This document shows, one piece after another, positions 10,085 to 19,260 of a stretch of 64,000 nucleotides of DNA. Source of the stretch: Qipengyuania mesophila (lineage in GTDB: Bacteria > Pseudomonadota > Alphaproteobacteria > Sphingomonadales > Sphingomonadaceae); NCBI RefSeq assembly GCF_019711655.1, contig NZ_JAIGNU010000002.1:372001-436000 (forward strand), in the 5' to 3' direction. Position 1 is the first letter of the stretch. Each line of letters opens with the position of its first letter. The translations under genes and the position numbers were made by a program. Under the pieces are notes generated by a model. The model ran no database searches. It saw only the letters and a program-made list of their open reading frames with translations, and was not told the DNA's origin.

Positions 10085-12952
10085 ATGCGTCGCAATTTGT
10101 TGAGCGGCATCGCCGCGGTCGCCCTCGCCGGACTAGCCGTCGCGCAGCCGCTGCCGCTCGCGGCGCAGGACACCGCCGAGGCCGCGCCGCTAGCCGAGCT
10201 GGTCGACGAGGTCGACATTCCCTACGAGCAGTTCACGCTCGACAACGGGCTCACCGTGCTCGTCCATACCGATCGCAAGGCGCCGATCGTCGGGGTGACG
10301 ACCTATTACCGCGTCGGCTCTAAGCACGAACCGCGCGGCCGCACGGGCTTCGCGCATCTGTTCGAACACCTCATGTTCGGGGGCAGCGAGAACGTCGAGA
10401 ATTTCGATATCCCGCTCGAAGCAGCCGGATCGACGAGCACAAATGGTTCAACCGACTTCGACCGCACCAATTACGTCGAGGTGGTCCCGACCGGCGCGCT
10501 CGACCTCGCGCTGATGATGGAAAGCGATCGCATGGGCTACCTCCTCGGCGCGATCAGCCAGGAGAAGCTCGATAAGCAGCGCGGCGTGGTCCAGAACGAG
10601 AAACGCCAGGGCGACAACCAGCCCTACGGCCTGTCCTTCTATGCCATGCTCGAAGGGCTGTTCCCCGTCGGCCACCCCTATCGCCACTCGACCATCGGCT
10701 CGATGGCCGATCTCGATGCGGCGAGCCTTTCCGATGTGCGCCAGTGGTTCCTCGACAATTACGCGCCCAATAATGTCGTCCTCTCGCTGACCGGCGATAT
10801 CGACGCGGCGACCGCGCGACCGATGGTCGAGCGCTGGTTCGGCGCCATCCCCGCCGGGCCCGAGGTCCGCTCGGTCGAGGCGCCGCCGACCACGCTCGCC
10901 GCCGAGACATCGCGCGAAATGGTCGACCAGGTGCCGCAGCCGCGCATCTACAGGCTGTGGACCGGCCCCGCGCTGACGCATCCCGATGCCGAACCGCTCG
11001 ACCTCGGCATGACGGTGCTCGGCGGTCTCGCCAGCTCGCGGCTCGACAACGTGCTGGTTCGCGACGAGCAGCTCGCCACCGGCGTCTCGGCCAGCAGCTA
11101 CCAGTCCGAACAGGTTTCGATCCTGTTCGCCCAAATGGACGTGAAACCCGGCGTCGACCGCGCGCAAGCCGAGAAGCGCTTCGACGAAGTGATCGCGCAG
11201 ATGGTCGCCGAAGGCCCGACAGCGGAGGAACTCGCGCGCGCATCGACCAGCATGGTCTCGGGCGAGATCGACTCGCTCGAACGCGTCGGCGGCTTCTCGG
11301 GCAAGGGAGCGACGCTGGCCGAGGGCCTGCTCTATGCGGGCAGCCCGGCGAACTACAAGAAGCAGCTCGAGGCGATCGCCGCGGCGACGCCCAAAAGCGT
11401 GACCGAGGCGATGCAGCGCTGGCTGACTCGCCCGGTCTATCGCCTTGCCATCGTGCCGGGTGAGCGGACCGAGGACGGCGCGACCATGGGCGGCTGGGGC
11501 GACGAGGCGACGAGGTCCGCACCCGAACCCGACGCCAAGGAGCCGATGGAAATCGAGCGCACCGGGCCGCCGCGCGAATTGCCGACCCCCGAACCGGTCG
11601 GCCCGCTGACCTTCCCCGAAGTCGAGCGCGCCAAGCTGTCGAACGGCATTCCCGTGATTCTCGCACGCCGCACGGCAGTGCCCAAGGCGGTGATCAGCGT
11701 CGAATTCGACGCCGGCTACGCCGCGGACGGCGCCGCGCATGCGGGCACGCAGTCGCTGATGATGGACCTGCTCGAGGAAGGCACCGAGACACGCAGCGCG
11801 GTCGAGATCGCCGAGGAGCAGGAGCGGCTCGGCGCCTCGATCTCGACCGGCAGCTCGCTCGACACCAGTTCGGTCACCATGAACGCGCTGACGGCCAATC
11901 TCGCGCCCTCGCTGACGCTGATGTCCGACATCGTGCGCAACCCCGCCTTCGCCGAGACCGAAGTCCAGCGCGTGCGCGACCAGCGGCTCGCGGCGATCGC
12001 ACAGCAGCTCTCCTCGCCCGGCGGGCTCGCCAGTCGGACCTTGCGTCCGCTCGTCTTCGGCGAGGCGCACCCCTATGGCACGGTCGGCGGGCTCGGCACG
12101 GTCCCGGTCGTCAAAGCGATCATGCCCGATACGCTCGAAGAAGAGCACGACCGCTGGATCCGGCCGGAGAACGCCGCGATCTACGTCGTCGGCGATGTCA
12201 CCATGGCGGAGATGAAGCCGCTGCTCGAACAGGCCTTCGGCGACTGGCAGGGCACCGGCGAGGCGGCACCTGCCAAGGTGCTCGACAGTGCCACCCCTCC
12301 CGCGCAGACGCGGCTCGTCGTCATCGACCGGCCCAATTCGCCGCAATCGGTGATCTATGCCGGGCGCGTGCTGCCACTGACCGGCCCGACGCCGGGGCTC
12401 GAGGCGCTCGATCTCGCCAACGAAGTGCTCGGCAACGGCTTCCTCAGCCGCATCAACATGCTGATCCGCGAGGAAAAGGGCTGGAGCTACGGCGCGCGCA
12501 GCGGGGTCGACGCCCCGGCCGGCCCGCGCCTGTTCACCATCAGCACCTCGGTGCAATCGGACCGCACGGCGGATTCGGTCGAGCTGATCCTGCAGACCGC
12601 GCGCGAATTCGCCGACGGCACGAAGGGCGTGGACGACACCGAATTCACCCGCGTCACCGACGGCAATATCCGCGGCCTGCCCAATCGTTTCGAGACTAAT
12701 GGCCAGGTGCTGGGGGCGATCGTCGAGAACGACGAACTCGGCCGGCCCGACGACTATTACGTCACCCTGCCCGCGACCTATCGGGCGATCGACAAGGCCG
12801 CGATCGATGCCGCCGCGCGCGACTATCTGGGGGCGGACGACCTTACCATCGTGGTGGTCGGCGACCGCAAGGAAATCGACGGCCAGCTCGAAAGGCTCGC
12901 CCTGCCGACGACCTATCTCGATGTTGACACCGGTGTCAGTAGCGCCGATTGA
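10085..12952 (+). CDS. M16 (pitrilysin-like) zinc metallopeptidase, double-domain
   Basis: This 955-residue exported protein has a signal peptide ending near ALA-AQ and two M16 modules. The first contains the inverted zinc motif HLFEH (His91, Glu94, His95). The second (from about residue 510, SNGIPVILARRTA) lacks it, as is usual for the inactive partner half. M16 enzymes close like a clamshell around peptides, so degradation of peptides in the periplasm is likely. The ATG follows CTGGAG and lies just after the penicillin acylase gene, with which it is probably cotranscribed. Confidence 0.92.
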   Translation: MRRNLLSGIAAVALAGLAVAQPLPLAAQDTAEAAPLAELVDEVDIPYEQFTLDNGLTVLVHTDRKAPIVGVTTYYRVGSKHEPRGRTGFAHLFEHLMFGGSENVENFDIPLEAAGSTSTNGSTDFDRTNYVEVVPTGALDLALMMESDRMGYLLGAISQEKLDKQRGVVQNEKRQGDNQPYGLSFYAMLEGLFPVGHPYRHSTIGSMADLDAASLSDVRQWFLDNYAPNNVVLSLTGDIDAATARPMVERWFGAIPAGPEVRSVEAPPTTLAAETSREMVDQVPQPRIYRLWTGPALTHPDAEPLDLGMTVLGGLASSRLDNVLVRDEQLATGVSASSYQSEQVSILFAQMDVKPGVDRAQAEKRFDEVIAQMVAEGPTAEELARASTSMVSGEIDSLERVGGFSGKGATLAEGLLYAGSPANYKKQLEAIAAATPKSVTEAMQRWLTRPVYRLAIVPGERTEDGATMGGWGDEATRSAPEPDAKEPMEIERTGPPRELPTPEPVGPLTFPEVERAKLSNGIPVILARRTAVPKAVISVEFDAGYAADGAAHAGTQSLMMDLLEEGTETRSAVEIAEEQERLGASISTGSSLDTSSVTMNALTANLAPSLTLMSDIVRNPAFAETEVQRVRDQRLAAIAQQLSSPGGLASRTLRPLVFGEAHPYGTVGGLGTVPVVKAIMPDTLEEEHDRWIRPENAAIYVVGDVTMAEMKPLLEQAFGDWQGTGEAAPAKVLDSATPPAQTRLVVIDRPNSPQSVIYAGRVLPLTGPTPGLEALDLANEVLGNGFLSRINMLIREEKGWSYGARSGVDAPAGPRLFTISTSVQSDRTADSVELILQTAREFADGTKGVDDTEFTRVTDGNIRGLPNRFETNGQVLGAIVENDELGRPDDYYVTLPATYRAIDKAAIDAAARDYLGADDLTIVVVGDRKEIDGQLERLALPTTYLDVDTGVSSAD

Positions 12953-12991
12953 AACGCCAGTTCAAACCCTCAAGCGAAGAGAGGAATTCCC

Positions 12992-13291
12992 ATGTCTGTA
13001 GCCGGTACCTATGACACCACCGTCAAGAGCCCGATGGGCGACCAGAAGGGCACGCTGACTGTCAATCCCGATGGCGACAGCTGGACCGGCCAGATGGCCG
13101 GCGGCATGGGCTCGATGGACATCACCGACGGCAAGGTCGACGGCAACACCATCACCTGGTCGATGAACATGACCGTGCCGATGCCGATGACGCTCAACTG
13201 CACCGCCACGATCGACGGCGACGCGCTGACCGGCACGGTCAACGCCGGCGCCTTCGGCGACATGCCGCTGACCGGCACGCGCCAGGGCTGA
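12992..13291 (+). CDS. Small protein of unknown function
   Basis: This encodes 99 residues without signal peptide or membrane segment. The sequence is built from short beta-strand-like, Gly/Asp/Thr-rich stretches (MGDQKGTLTV, DGDSWTGQMAGG, DGDALTGTVNAG), suggesting a small beta-sandwich or barrel. A strong ribosome binding site (AAGAGAGGA) precedes the ATG. It follows the M16 protease by 39 bp and ends before a strong terminator, so it may be the last gene of that unit. No named family recognised. Confidence 0.75.
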   Translation: MSVAGTYDTTVKSPMGDQKGTLTVNPDGDSWTGQMAGGMGSMDITDGKVDGNTITWSMNMTVPMPMTLNCTATIDGDALTGTVNAGAFGDMPLTGTRQG

Positions 13292-13309
13292 TCCTCGCGA
13301 TCCCAACAG

Positions 13310-13348
13310 AAAGGGCCGCCGGAGCGATCCGGCGGCCCTTTTCGTTTG
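13310..13348. terminator. Bidirectional rho-independent terminator
   Basis: AAAGGGCCGCCGGA (13310-13323) pairs perfectly with TCCGGCGGCCCTTT (13328-13341) around a GCGA tetraloop. A T-rich tail (TTTTCGTTT) follows on the plus strand and TTTCTGTT on the minus strand. It separates the convergent small-protein and S46 peptidase genes. Confidence 0.9.
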
Positions 13349-13363
13349 CCTTGTGGCGGGTCT

Positions 13364-15526
13364 CTAGCGGACCACGTCCATTTCCTCGATCAGGTTCTGC
13401 GCCCCGTCGACCTTGTCCATCACCCACAGCATGTAGCGTGTGTCGACATGGATCGTGCGCGTGGTGCGCGGGTCGAAATCCCAGTCCGAATTGACGCTCT
13501 CGAAGGTCCCGTCGAACAGCAGGCCGACCAGCTCGGCGCGCGCGTTGAGCGTGGCCGAGCCGCTGTTGCCGCCGGTCGAGTCGAGATCGGAGAGGAAATT
13601 CACCGGAACCGAGCCGATGCTGTCGAGCGCGTAGGCGCCGTAGTCCTTCGTCGCGATCGCATCGAGCTGGCGCTGCGGCGCGTTGAAGGGGTCCTCGCCC
13701 GTGTCCTTCTCGGTGATGCCTTCGAGCGTGGTGAAGGGCAGATAGGCCATGCCGTCGCGCGGGGAGCCGCCGAGCACTTTGCCATAGGTCACGCGCAGCG
13801 TGCTGTTGGCGTCGGGATAGGTCGCCTGGCCCTGACTGCGCTGCCACTGGGTGATCGCGTCCATATAGGCCGGGCGCAGCGCCAGCGCGCGACCCGCGCG
13901 TTCCTCTTCCTCGTCCTCGAGCTTGCGCTCGTAGGGATAGAGCGCCACCGCGAGCTGCATGAAGGGATCCTCGCTCGCCTCGAGTTCGGCGGGCGTAGCG
14001 TCCATCAGCGCGAGGCGGGTTTCGCTCTCGTCGAGCGAGGTGCCGGCGTAATAGCCGTCGACGATCGCCGCGAGCTGCTTGGCATCGTCGACACCGTCGA
14101 GGCCCAGCGCCTTGTCGAACACGGCGACGCGTTCGGCGTCGGGCTGCGCGAGGTAGCCGTTCAGGAACAGCAGCCATTCGGCCTTGTCGACCGAAGCGTC
14201 GTAGCGGCGGTCGAGCGCCTGAAGGCCCTGGCGGAAGAACGCCATGTCGCGTTCCTGGTAGCCGCTCTCGCGCTCGGCGTTGGGCTTTTCCTTCTCCTTG
14301 GCGAGACGGTAGAGCCGCTGCGCCGCCGCAAGCAGCTGCGGGCGGGTGACGTTGCCGTACCAGAAATGCGAGCGATCGGCGGTGGCGCTTTCCTGCGACA
14401 GCGAGTCGAGCGCGGTTATCGCCTTGGCATAGCTGGCACGCGTGCGATCGGCGGCGATCCAGGCGTTGAGCGCGGCTTCACGCTGGCGGCGCCGGTCGAC
14501 CAGGCCGACGCGGCGCGCGCCGTCGATCTGGCCGCGCAGGTTCTTCTCGTAATTGTTGAGGCCCGCGAGGCGCGATTCGTACTTCACCCGCGCATCCGAG
14601 CCCTCGGGGGCCGCCGCCTCGATCGTGTCGATCCAGTCGTTGAGCAGCGTGACGAAGGTCGGATAGGTCCATTCGAAGGTATTCTTCACCTCGCCGAGGC
14701 GGGTGTAGCGATTGGTCGAGCCCGGGTAGCCCGCGGCCATCACGAAATCGCCGTCGTCGAGCCCCGCGGCGCTGACCTTGAGGTGATGCTCGGGGCGATA
14801 GGGGACATTGTCTTCCGAATATTCGGCCGAGCTGCCGTCGGGCGCCACATAGGCGCGGTAGAAGGAAAAATCGCCGGTGTGGCGCGGCCACATCCAGTTA
14901 TCTACGTCGCCGCCGTATTTGCCGACCGAATCCGCCGGGGCATAGACCAGCCGAACGTCCTTGACCTCGAGCCGCTTGATCAGCGTGTATTCCTTGCCGC
15001 CGTAGAAGCTGGCGACGAGGCAGCGATAGCCCACCTCCTGTTCGCATTCGGCAGTGATGTCCTTCACCCGCTGGTCGACCGTGTCGTAGCGCGCGTTGGG
15101 CGAGAGCCTGTCGATCCCGTCGCGCACGCGCGCGGTCACGTCGCTGATCGCGGTGGTCACATAGACGCGCGATCCGGGCGCTGCGGGCAGTTCCTCGGCC
15201 TTGGTCTTCGCGAGGAAGCCGTTCTCGAGATAATTGTTCTCGGCGGTCGAATTGTACTGCACCGATCCGCGCGCGCAGTGGTGGTTGGTGACCACCAGCC
15301 CCTCGTCGGAGACGAAGCTGCCCGAGCAACCCTGCAGCTGGACGATCGCGCCCATCGGGAAACCGGTCAGGTCGGCGAGCGCCTCGGGCGCAACCTCGAG
15401 CCCGGTTTCGCGCAGGTCATCGGCGATCTCGGGCAGCTGGCCGGGGGTGAACATCCCCTCCTTGGCGGCAAGCGGTGCAGCGGCGGCGCAGGCCAGCAAG
15501 GCCGCGACGGTGGAAATATGGCGCAT
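13364..15526 (-). CDS. S46 family dipeptidyl-peptidase (DPP7-like)
   Basis: S46 peptidases are exported serine exopeptidases that release dipeptides from peptide N-termini. The 720-residue product has a signal peptide (ending PLAAK), the His of the triad in VVTNHHC (residues 82-83) and the nucleophile Ser in TGGNSGS near residue 650. The residue 18 positions after that Ser, which sets substrate preference in characterised members (Gly in DPP7, Arg in DPP11), is Gly here (LLFDG). That predicts hydrophobic rather than acidic P1 preference. I start at MRHISTVAAL because the signal peptide begins there. It is a single gene between terminators. Confidence 0.93.
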   Translation of the reverse strand: MRHISTVAALLACAAAAPLAAKEGMFTPGQLPEIADDLRETGLEVAPEALADLTGFPMGAIVQLQGCSGSFVSDEGLVVTNHHCARGSVQYNSTAENNYLENGFLAKTKAEELPAAPGSRVYVTTAISDVTARVRDGIDRLSPNARYDTVDQRVKDITAECEQEVGYRCLVASFYGGKEYTLIKRLEVKDVRLVYAPADSVGKYGGDVDNWMWPRHTGDFSFYRAYVAPDGSSAEYSEDNVPYRPEHHLKVSAAGLDDGDFVMAAGYPGSTNRYTRLGEVKNTFEWTYPTFVTLLNDWIDTIEAAAPEGSDARVKYESRLAGLNNYEKNLRGQIDGARRVGLVDRRRQREAALNAWIAADRTRASYAKAITALDSLSQESATADRSHFWYGNVTRPQLLAAAQRLYRLAKEKEKPNAERESGYQERDMAFFRQGLQALDRRYDASVDKAEWLLFLNGYLAQPDAERVAVFDKALGLDGVDDAKQLAAIVDGYYAGTSLDESETRLALMDATPAELEASEDPFMQLAVALYPYERKLEDEEEERAGRALALRPAYMDAITQWQRSQGQATYPDANSTLRVTYGKVLGGSPRDGMAYLPFTTLEGITEKDTGEDPFNAPQRQLDAIATKDYGAYALDSIGSVPVNFLSDLDSTGGNSGSATLNARAELVGLLFDGTFESVNSDWDFDPRTTRTIHVDTRYMLWVMDKVDGAQNLIEEMDVVR

Positions 15527-15566
15527 GGGTGCGACTCCCCCTCTGTTTTTCTCTCTTGGATTGAAA

Positions 15567-15594
15567 GGGTGGGCGCGCCCTGATGCGCCCACCC
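15567..15594 (-). terminator. Terminator of the gat operon
   Basis: GGGTGGGCGC (15567-15576) and GCGCCCACCC (15585-15594) are perfect 10-bp arms. Read on the minus strand they are followed by TTTCAAT. The hairpin starts 24 bp past the gatB stop codon. Confidence 0.7.
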
Positions 15595-15617
15595 GAATTG
15601 ATGCGTTCTGCCGGGCT

Positions 15618-17114
15618 TCAGCCCAGCTTGTCCTTGAGGATCTGGTTGACGACGGCCGGATTGGCCTTGCCCTGCATCGCCTTCATCGTCTGGCCGACGA
15701 AGAAGCCGAACAGCTTGTCCTTGCCGCCGCGATATTCGGCGACCTTGTCCTCGTTGTTGGCGATGATCTGGTCGATCGCGGTCTCGATGGCGCCGGTATC
15801 GCTGACCTGCTTGAGGCCCTCGCTATCGGCGATTTCCCCGGGATCGCGACCGGTCTTGAGGACGATCTCGTAGATTTCCTTGGCCTGCCCGCCCGAGATT
15901 TCGCCCTTGGCCTGCATGTCGAGGATGCTCGCCTGCGCCTCGGCGGTGGCATGGGCCGGATTCGCCTCCTCGCCGAGCGACTTCATGACGCCGGGCGCGA
16001 CAGAGAGCGCCCAGTTGGCGACCTGCGTCGCGACCTCGGCCTCGGGCTTGCCGATACCCTTGGCGGTGGCGGCGAGCAGCGTCTCGAAGCGCGCGAAGGT
16101 CTCGACCTCGGCGGTCAGCTCGCGCGCATTGTAGGGCGTCAGGCCCAGCTCGGTCTCGTAGCGCGCGCGCTTGGCGTCGGGCAATTCGGGCAGCGAGGCG
16201 CGGCATTCGTCGAGGAAGCCGTCCTCGAGCTCGAGCGGCAGCAGGTCGGGATCGGGGAAATAGCGATAGTCATGCGCGTCTTCCTTGCTGCGCATGGTCC
16301 GCGTGGTCCCGGTGTTCGGATCGAACAGGCGCGTTTCCTGGTCGACGCTGCCGCCGTTCTCGAGCACGTCGACCTGGCGGTTGGCCTCGTATTCGATGAC
16401 CTGCATCACGAAGCGCACCGAGTTGACGTTCTTGGTTTCGGTCCGCGTGCCGAAGGGCTCGCCCGGCTTGCGAACGCTGACGTTGACGTCGGCGCGCATC
16501 GAGCCTTCTTCCATGTTCCCGTCGCACGATCCGACATAGCGCAGGATGCTGCGCAGCTTGCGGACATAGGCGCCAGCCTCTGCCGGGCTGCGCATGTCGG
16601 GCTTCGACACGATCTCCATCAGCGCCACGCCGCTGCGGTTGAGATCGACATAGGACATGGTCGGATGCTGGTCGTGCATCAGCTTGCCCGCGTCCTGCTC
16701 GACATGGATGCGCTCGATGCCGATGACCTTGTCCTCGGGAATGCCGGCCTTCTCGTCGGCCTCGATATGCAGCGAACCCTCGCCCACGATCGGGTGGTAG
16801 AGCTGGCTGATCTGGTAGCCCTGCGGCAGGTCGGCGTAGAAGTAGTTCTTGCGGTCGAAGCGGCTGTATTTGTTGATCTCGGCCTCGATCGCCATGCCGG
16901 TGCGCACCGCCTGGCGGATGCATTCGCGATTGGGCACGGGCAGCATGCCGGGCATCGCCGCGTCGACGAGGCTGACCTGCGAATTCGGCTCGGCGCCGAA
17001 GGCGGTGCTGGCGCCGCTGAACAGCTTGGCTTTCGAAGTGACCTGCGCATGGACCTCGAGGCCGATCACGACCTCCCACTCGCCCGTTGCGCCCTGGATG
17101 CGATAACTACTCAT
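15618..17114 (-). CDS. gatB: Aspartyl/glutamyl-tRNA(Asn/Gln) amidotransferase subunit B
   Basis: GatB is the kinase and tRNA-binding subunit of GatCAB, which converts Glu-tRNA(Gln) and/or Asp-tRNA(Asn) to the amidated forms. The roughly 498-residue protein contains the family hallmark [12 protein letters not shown] near the N-terminus, the cradle-domain sequence [15 protein letters not shown], and the C-terminal YqeY-like tail ([17 protein letters not shown]). The ATG giving MSSYRIQG overlaps the end of the small membrane-protein gene by 8 nt; a TTG one codon upstream is a less likely start. It is the last gene of the gat operon. Confidence 0.96.
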   Translation of the reverse strand: MSSYRIQGATGEWEVVIGLEVHAQVTSKAKLFSGASTAFGAEPNSQVSLVDAAMPGMLPVPNRECIRQAVRTGMAIEAEINKYSRFDRKNYFYADLPQGYQISQLYHPIVGEGSLHIEADEKAGIPEDKVIGIERIHVEQDAGKLMHDQHPTMSYVDLNRSGVALMEIVSKPDMRSPAEAGAYVRKLRSILRYVGSCDGNMEEGSMRADVNVSVRKPGEPFGTRTETKNVNSVRFVMQVIEYEANRQVDVLENGGSVDQETRLFDPNTGTTRTMRSKEDAHDYRYFPDPDLLPLELEDGFLDECRASLPELPDAKRARYETELGLTPYNARELTAEVETFARFETLLAATAKGIGKPEAEVATQVANWALSVAPGVMKSLGEEANPAHATAEAQASILDMQAKGEISGGQAKEIYEIVLKTGRDPGEIADSEGLKQVSDTGAIETAIDQIIANNEDKVAEYRGGKDKLFGFFVGQTMKAMQGKANPAVVNQILKDKLG

Positions 17115-17298
17115 CAATTTTGCTGCCCTGCTTGATCGATACCTTCATATCGGAGCGATCCCTGACTGGCGGTTCATAGGGAGGAAGTTGACCATCTGGC
17201 CCGAACCGCGCCTCTCCATGCTCGACATTGCGCGAGATGAAGAGCGCGACCATTCCGGTAAGGAAAACCGAGCCCACGATGATCAGGATCATCGTCAT
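17107..17298 (-). CDS. Small single-span membrane protein inside the gat operon
   Basis: This encodes 63 residues with one N-terminal transmembrane helix ([19 protein letters not shown]). A short polar tail follows, containing PPYEPPV and ending in a [12 protein letters not shown] stretch. Its ATG shares one base with the gatA stop (TAATG), and its end overlaps the gatB start by 8 nt, so translation looks coupled on both sides. That arrangement and the gene-like composition argue it is real despite its size. Function unknown; nothing in GatCAB biochemistry calls for a membrane subunit. Confidence 0.75.
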   Translation of the reverse strand: MTMILIIVGSVFLTGMVALFISRNVEHGEARFGPDGQLPPYEPPVRDRSDMKVSIKQGSKIDE

Positions 17299-18782
17299 TA
17301 CCACCACTTCTCCGGCTTCGCCTCGAACTCGGCGCGCTGCTGGATCGCGAGGCCCACGTCGAGCACGCCCTGCTCGTCGAAAGGCTTGCCGACCACCTGC
17401 AGGCCGAGCGGGAGGCCATCGGAATTGAGCATGGCGGGCACGCTCATCGCGGGCAGGCCGGCGAGGCTCGCCGGGACCGCGAAGACGTCGTTGAGATACA
17501 TCGTCAGCGGGTCTTCGTTGAGCGAATTGAGCGGGAAGCTCGCGGTCGGCGTGGTCGGCGCGAGGATCGCGTCGCACTGGCCGAAGGCATTGGCGAAGTC
17601 CTGCGCCACCAGTGTGCGGATCTTCTGCGCCTGCGTGTAATAGGCGTCGTAGAAACCGGCGCTCAGCACATAGGTGCCGATCAGGATGCGGCGCTTGACC
17701 TCGTCGCCGAAACCGGCGGCGCGGGTCGCGGCATACATGTCCTGCAGCCCCGCCCCGTCGGGCAGGTCGCGCAGGCCGTAGCGCACGCCGTCATAGCGCG
17801 CGAGATTGCTCGAGGCTTCAGCGGGCGCGACGATGTAATAGGCGGGCAGCGCATATTTGGTGTGCGGCAGGCTGACGTCGACGATCTCGGCGCCGGCATC
17901 GCGCAGCCACTCCTTGCCCTGCTCCCAGCTCTTGAGGATTTCCTCGTCGGTCCCGTCCATCCGGTATTCCTTCGGGATACCGATCTTCTTGCCCTTGAGG
18001 TCCGCCGACAGCGCGGCTTCCCAATCGGGCACGGGCATGTCGAGGCTGGTCGCGTCCTTGGGGTCGAAGCCGGCCATGGCTTCGAGCATGATCGCGCAAT
18101 CTTCGACGCTGCGCGCCATCGGCCCGGCCTGGTCGAGGCTGGAGGCGAAGGCGACCACGCCCCAGCGGCTGCAGCGGCCATAGGTCGGCTTGATTCCGCA
18201 GATGCCGGTGAAGGCGGCGGGCTGGCGGATCGAACCGCCGGTGTCGGTGCCGGTGGCGGCGGGCGCAATGCGCGCGGCGACCGCGCTCGACGAGCCGCCC
18301 GAGGAGCCGCCGGGCGACATGTCGGTGTTGGCCCCGCCGGCCTTGCGCCAGGGCGAGACGACATTGCCGAAATAGGAGGTCTCGTTCGAGCTGCCCATCG
18401 CGAACTGGTCGAGGTTGAGCTTGCCGAGCATGCCCGCGCCCGCATCCCACAGGTTCTGGCTGACGGTGCTCTCGTATTCGGGCTTGAAGCCTTCGAGGAT
18501 GTGGCTTGCGGCACTGGTCTGGACGCCCCTGGTGGCGAACAGATCCTTCATGCCGATCGGCACGCCGCCCATCGCCCCGAGCGCCTCGCCCCTGGCGCGC
18601 TTGGCATCGACCGCATCGGCGGCAGCGAGCGCGTGGTCGGGCGTGGTGACGATGAAGGCGTTGAGTTCCGCGGCCTCGGCGACCGCGGTGTTGAAGGCCT
18701 CGGCCACCTCGCGCGCGGTGAAATCGCCACCGGCGACACCATCGCGGATCGCCTTGACGCCCAGATTGGTCAGTTCGGTCAT
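17298..18782 (-). CDS. gatA: Aspartyl/glutamyl-tRNA(Asn/Gln) amidotransferase subunit A
   Basis: GatA is the glutaminase/amidase subunit of GatCAB that frees ammonia from glutamine for tRNA amidation. The 494-residue product has the amidase signature [19 protein letters not shown] followed by [13 protein letters not shown], supplying the cis-Ser/Ser of the Ser-Ser-Lys triad, and the Lys in PIGMKDLF. Length fits the family. It is followed by the coupled small membrane-protein gene and gatB, and is separated from gatC by a palindromic repeat. Confidence 0.97.
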   Translation of the reverse strand: MTELTNLGVKAIRDGVAGGDFTAREVAEAFNTAVAEAAELNAFIVTTPDHALAAADAVDAKRARGEALGAMGGVPIGMKDLFATRGVQTSAASHILEGFKPEYESTVSQNLWDAGAGMLGKLNLDQFAMGSSNETSYFGNVVSPWRKAGGANTDMSPGGSSGGSSSAVAARIAPAATGTDTGGSIRQPAAFTGICGIKPTYGRCSRWGVVAFASSLDQAGPMARSVEDCAIMLEAMAGFDPKDATSLDMPVPDWEAALSADLKGKKIGIPKEYRMDGTDEEILKSWEQGKEWLRDAGAEIVDVSLPHTKYALPAYYIVAPAEASSNLARYDGVRYGLRDLPDGAGLQDMYAATRAAGFGDEVKRRILIGTYVLSAGFYDAYYTQAQKIRTLVAQDFANAFGQCDAILAPTTPTASFPLNSLNEDPLTMYLNDVFAVPASLAGLPAMSVPAMLNSDGLPLGLQVVGKPFDEQGVLDVGLAIQQRAEFEAKPEKWW

Positions 18783-18809
18783 TTCTCTGTCTCTTCCGTC
18801 AGCGCGTGG

Positions 18810-18883
18810 CCTTCGACAAGCTCAGGCTGAGCGGGTGTAGTAATTTCGGCAACCAAATCCGCTCGTCCTGAGCCTGTCGAAGG
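18810..18883. repeat. REP-like palindromic repeat between gatC and gatA
   Basis: Two 25-bp arms, CCTTCGACAAGCTCAGGCTG plus AGCGG (18810-18834) and its near-complement (18859-18883), match at 22 of 25 positions around a 24-bp spacer. The CCTTCGACA(G/A)GCTCAGG core is a widespread intergenic repeat type in proteobacteria. I noticed no second copy in this window. Confidence 0.75.
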
Positions 18884-18900
18884 ACAGTCACGACGCCGCA

Positions 18901-19203
18901 TTATTCGATCACCTTGGGCACGCCGAAGAAGCCGTGCTCGGCGGCGGGGGCATTGGCGAGCACGTCGTCGCGCCGGCCGCCGGCGGTTTCGGGGATGGCA
19001 TCGACCACGTCGTCGCGCAGCCGCAGCGTGTTGGGGATGACCGCGGTCATCGGTTCGACGGCGGAGGTGTCGACCTCACCCAGCTGTTCGACCCAGGCAA
19101 GGATGCCGTTCAATTCGGGGACCATCCGGTCGAGCTCGGCATCGCCCATCCTGATGCGGGCGAGCGAGGCGATCTTGGCCACTTCTTCGCGTGTAACTGA
19201 CAT
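18901..19203 (-). CDS. gatC: Aspartyl/glutamyl-tRNA(Asn/Gln) amidotransferase subunit C
   Basis: GatC is the small clamp subunit that stabilises the GatA-GatB complex. The 100-residue protein shows the family pattern: N-terminal helix [17 protein letters not shown], the central [12 protein letters not shown] helix, and a C-terminal FFGVPKVIE end. The ATG giving MSVTREEV is chosen because family members begin there; a 12-codon upstream extension is not supported. It heads the gat gene set, 57 bp after a DUF4153 gene on the same strand. Confidence 0.95.
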   Translation of the reverse strand: MSVTREEVAKIASLARIRMGDAELDRMVPELNGILAWVEQLGEVDTSAVEPMTAVIPNTLRLRDDVVDAIPETAGGRRDDVLANAPAAEHGFFGVPKVIE

Positions 19204-19260
19204 GGCTCGCGCGTTAGCGGCACAGGCGGCGAGCTTCAAGCGCGATGCTGCAGCGCAATG

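Noticed and set aside
10448..12556. 702-codon minus-strand frame opposite the M16 protease
   Set aside because: Shadow frame: His/Arg/Asp-rich, no domain, and the opposite strand holds an intact M16 protease.
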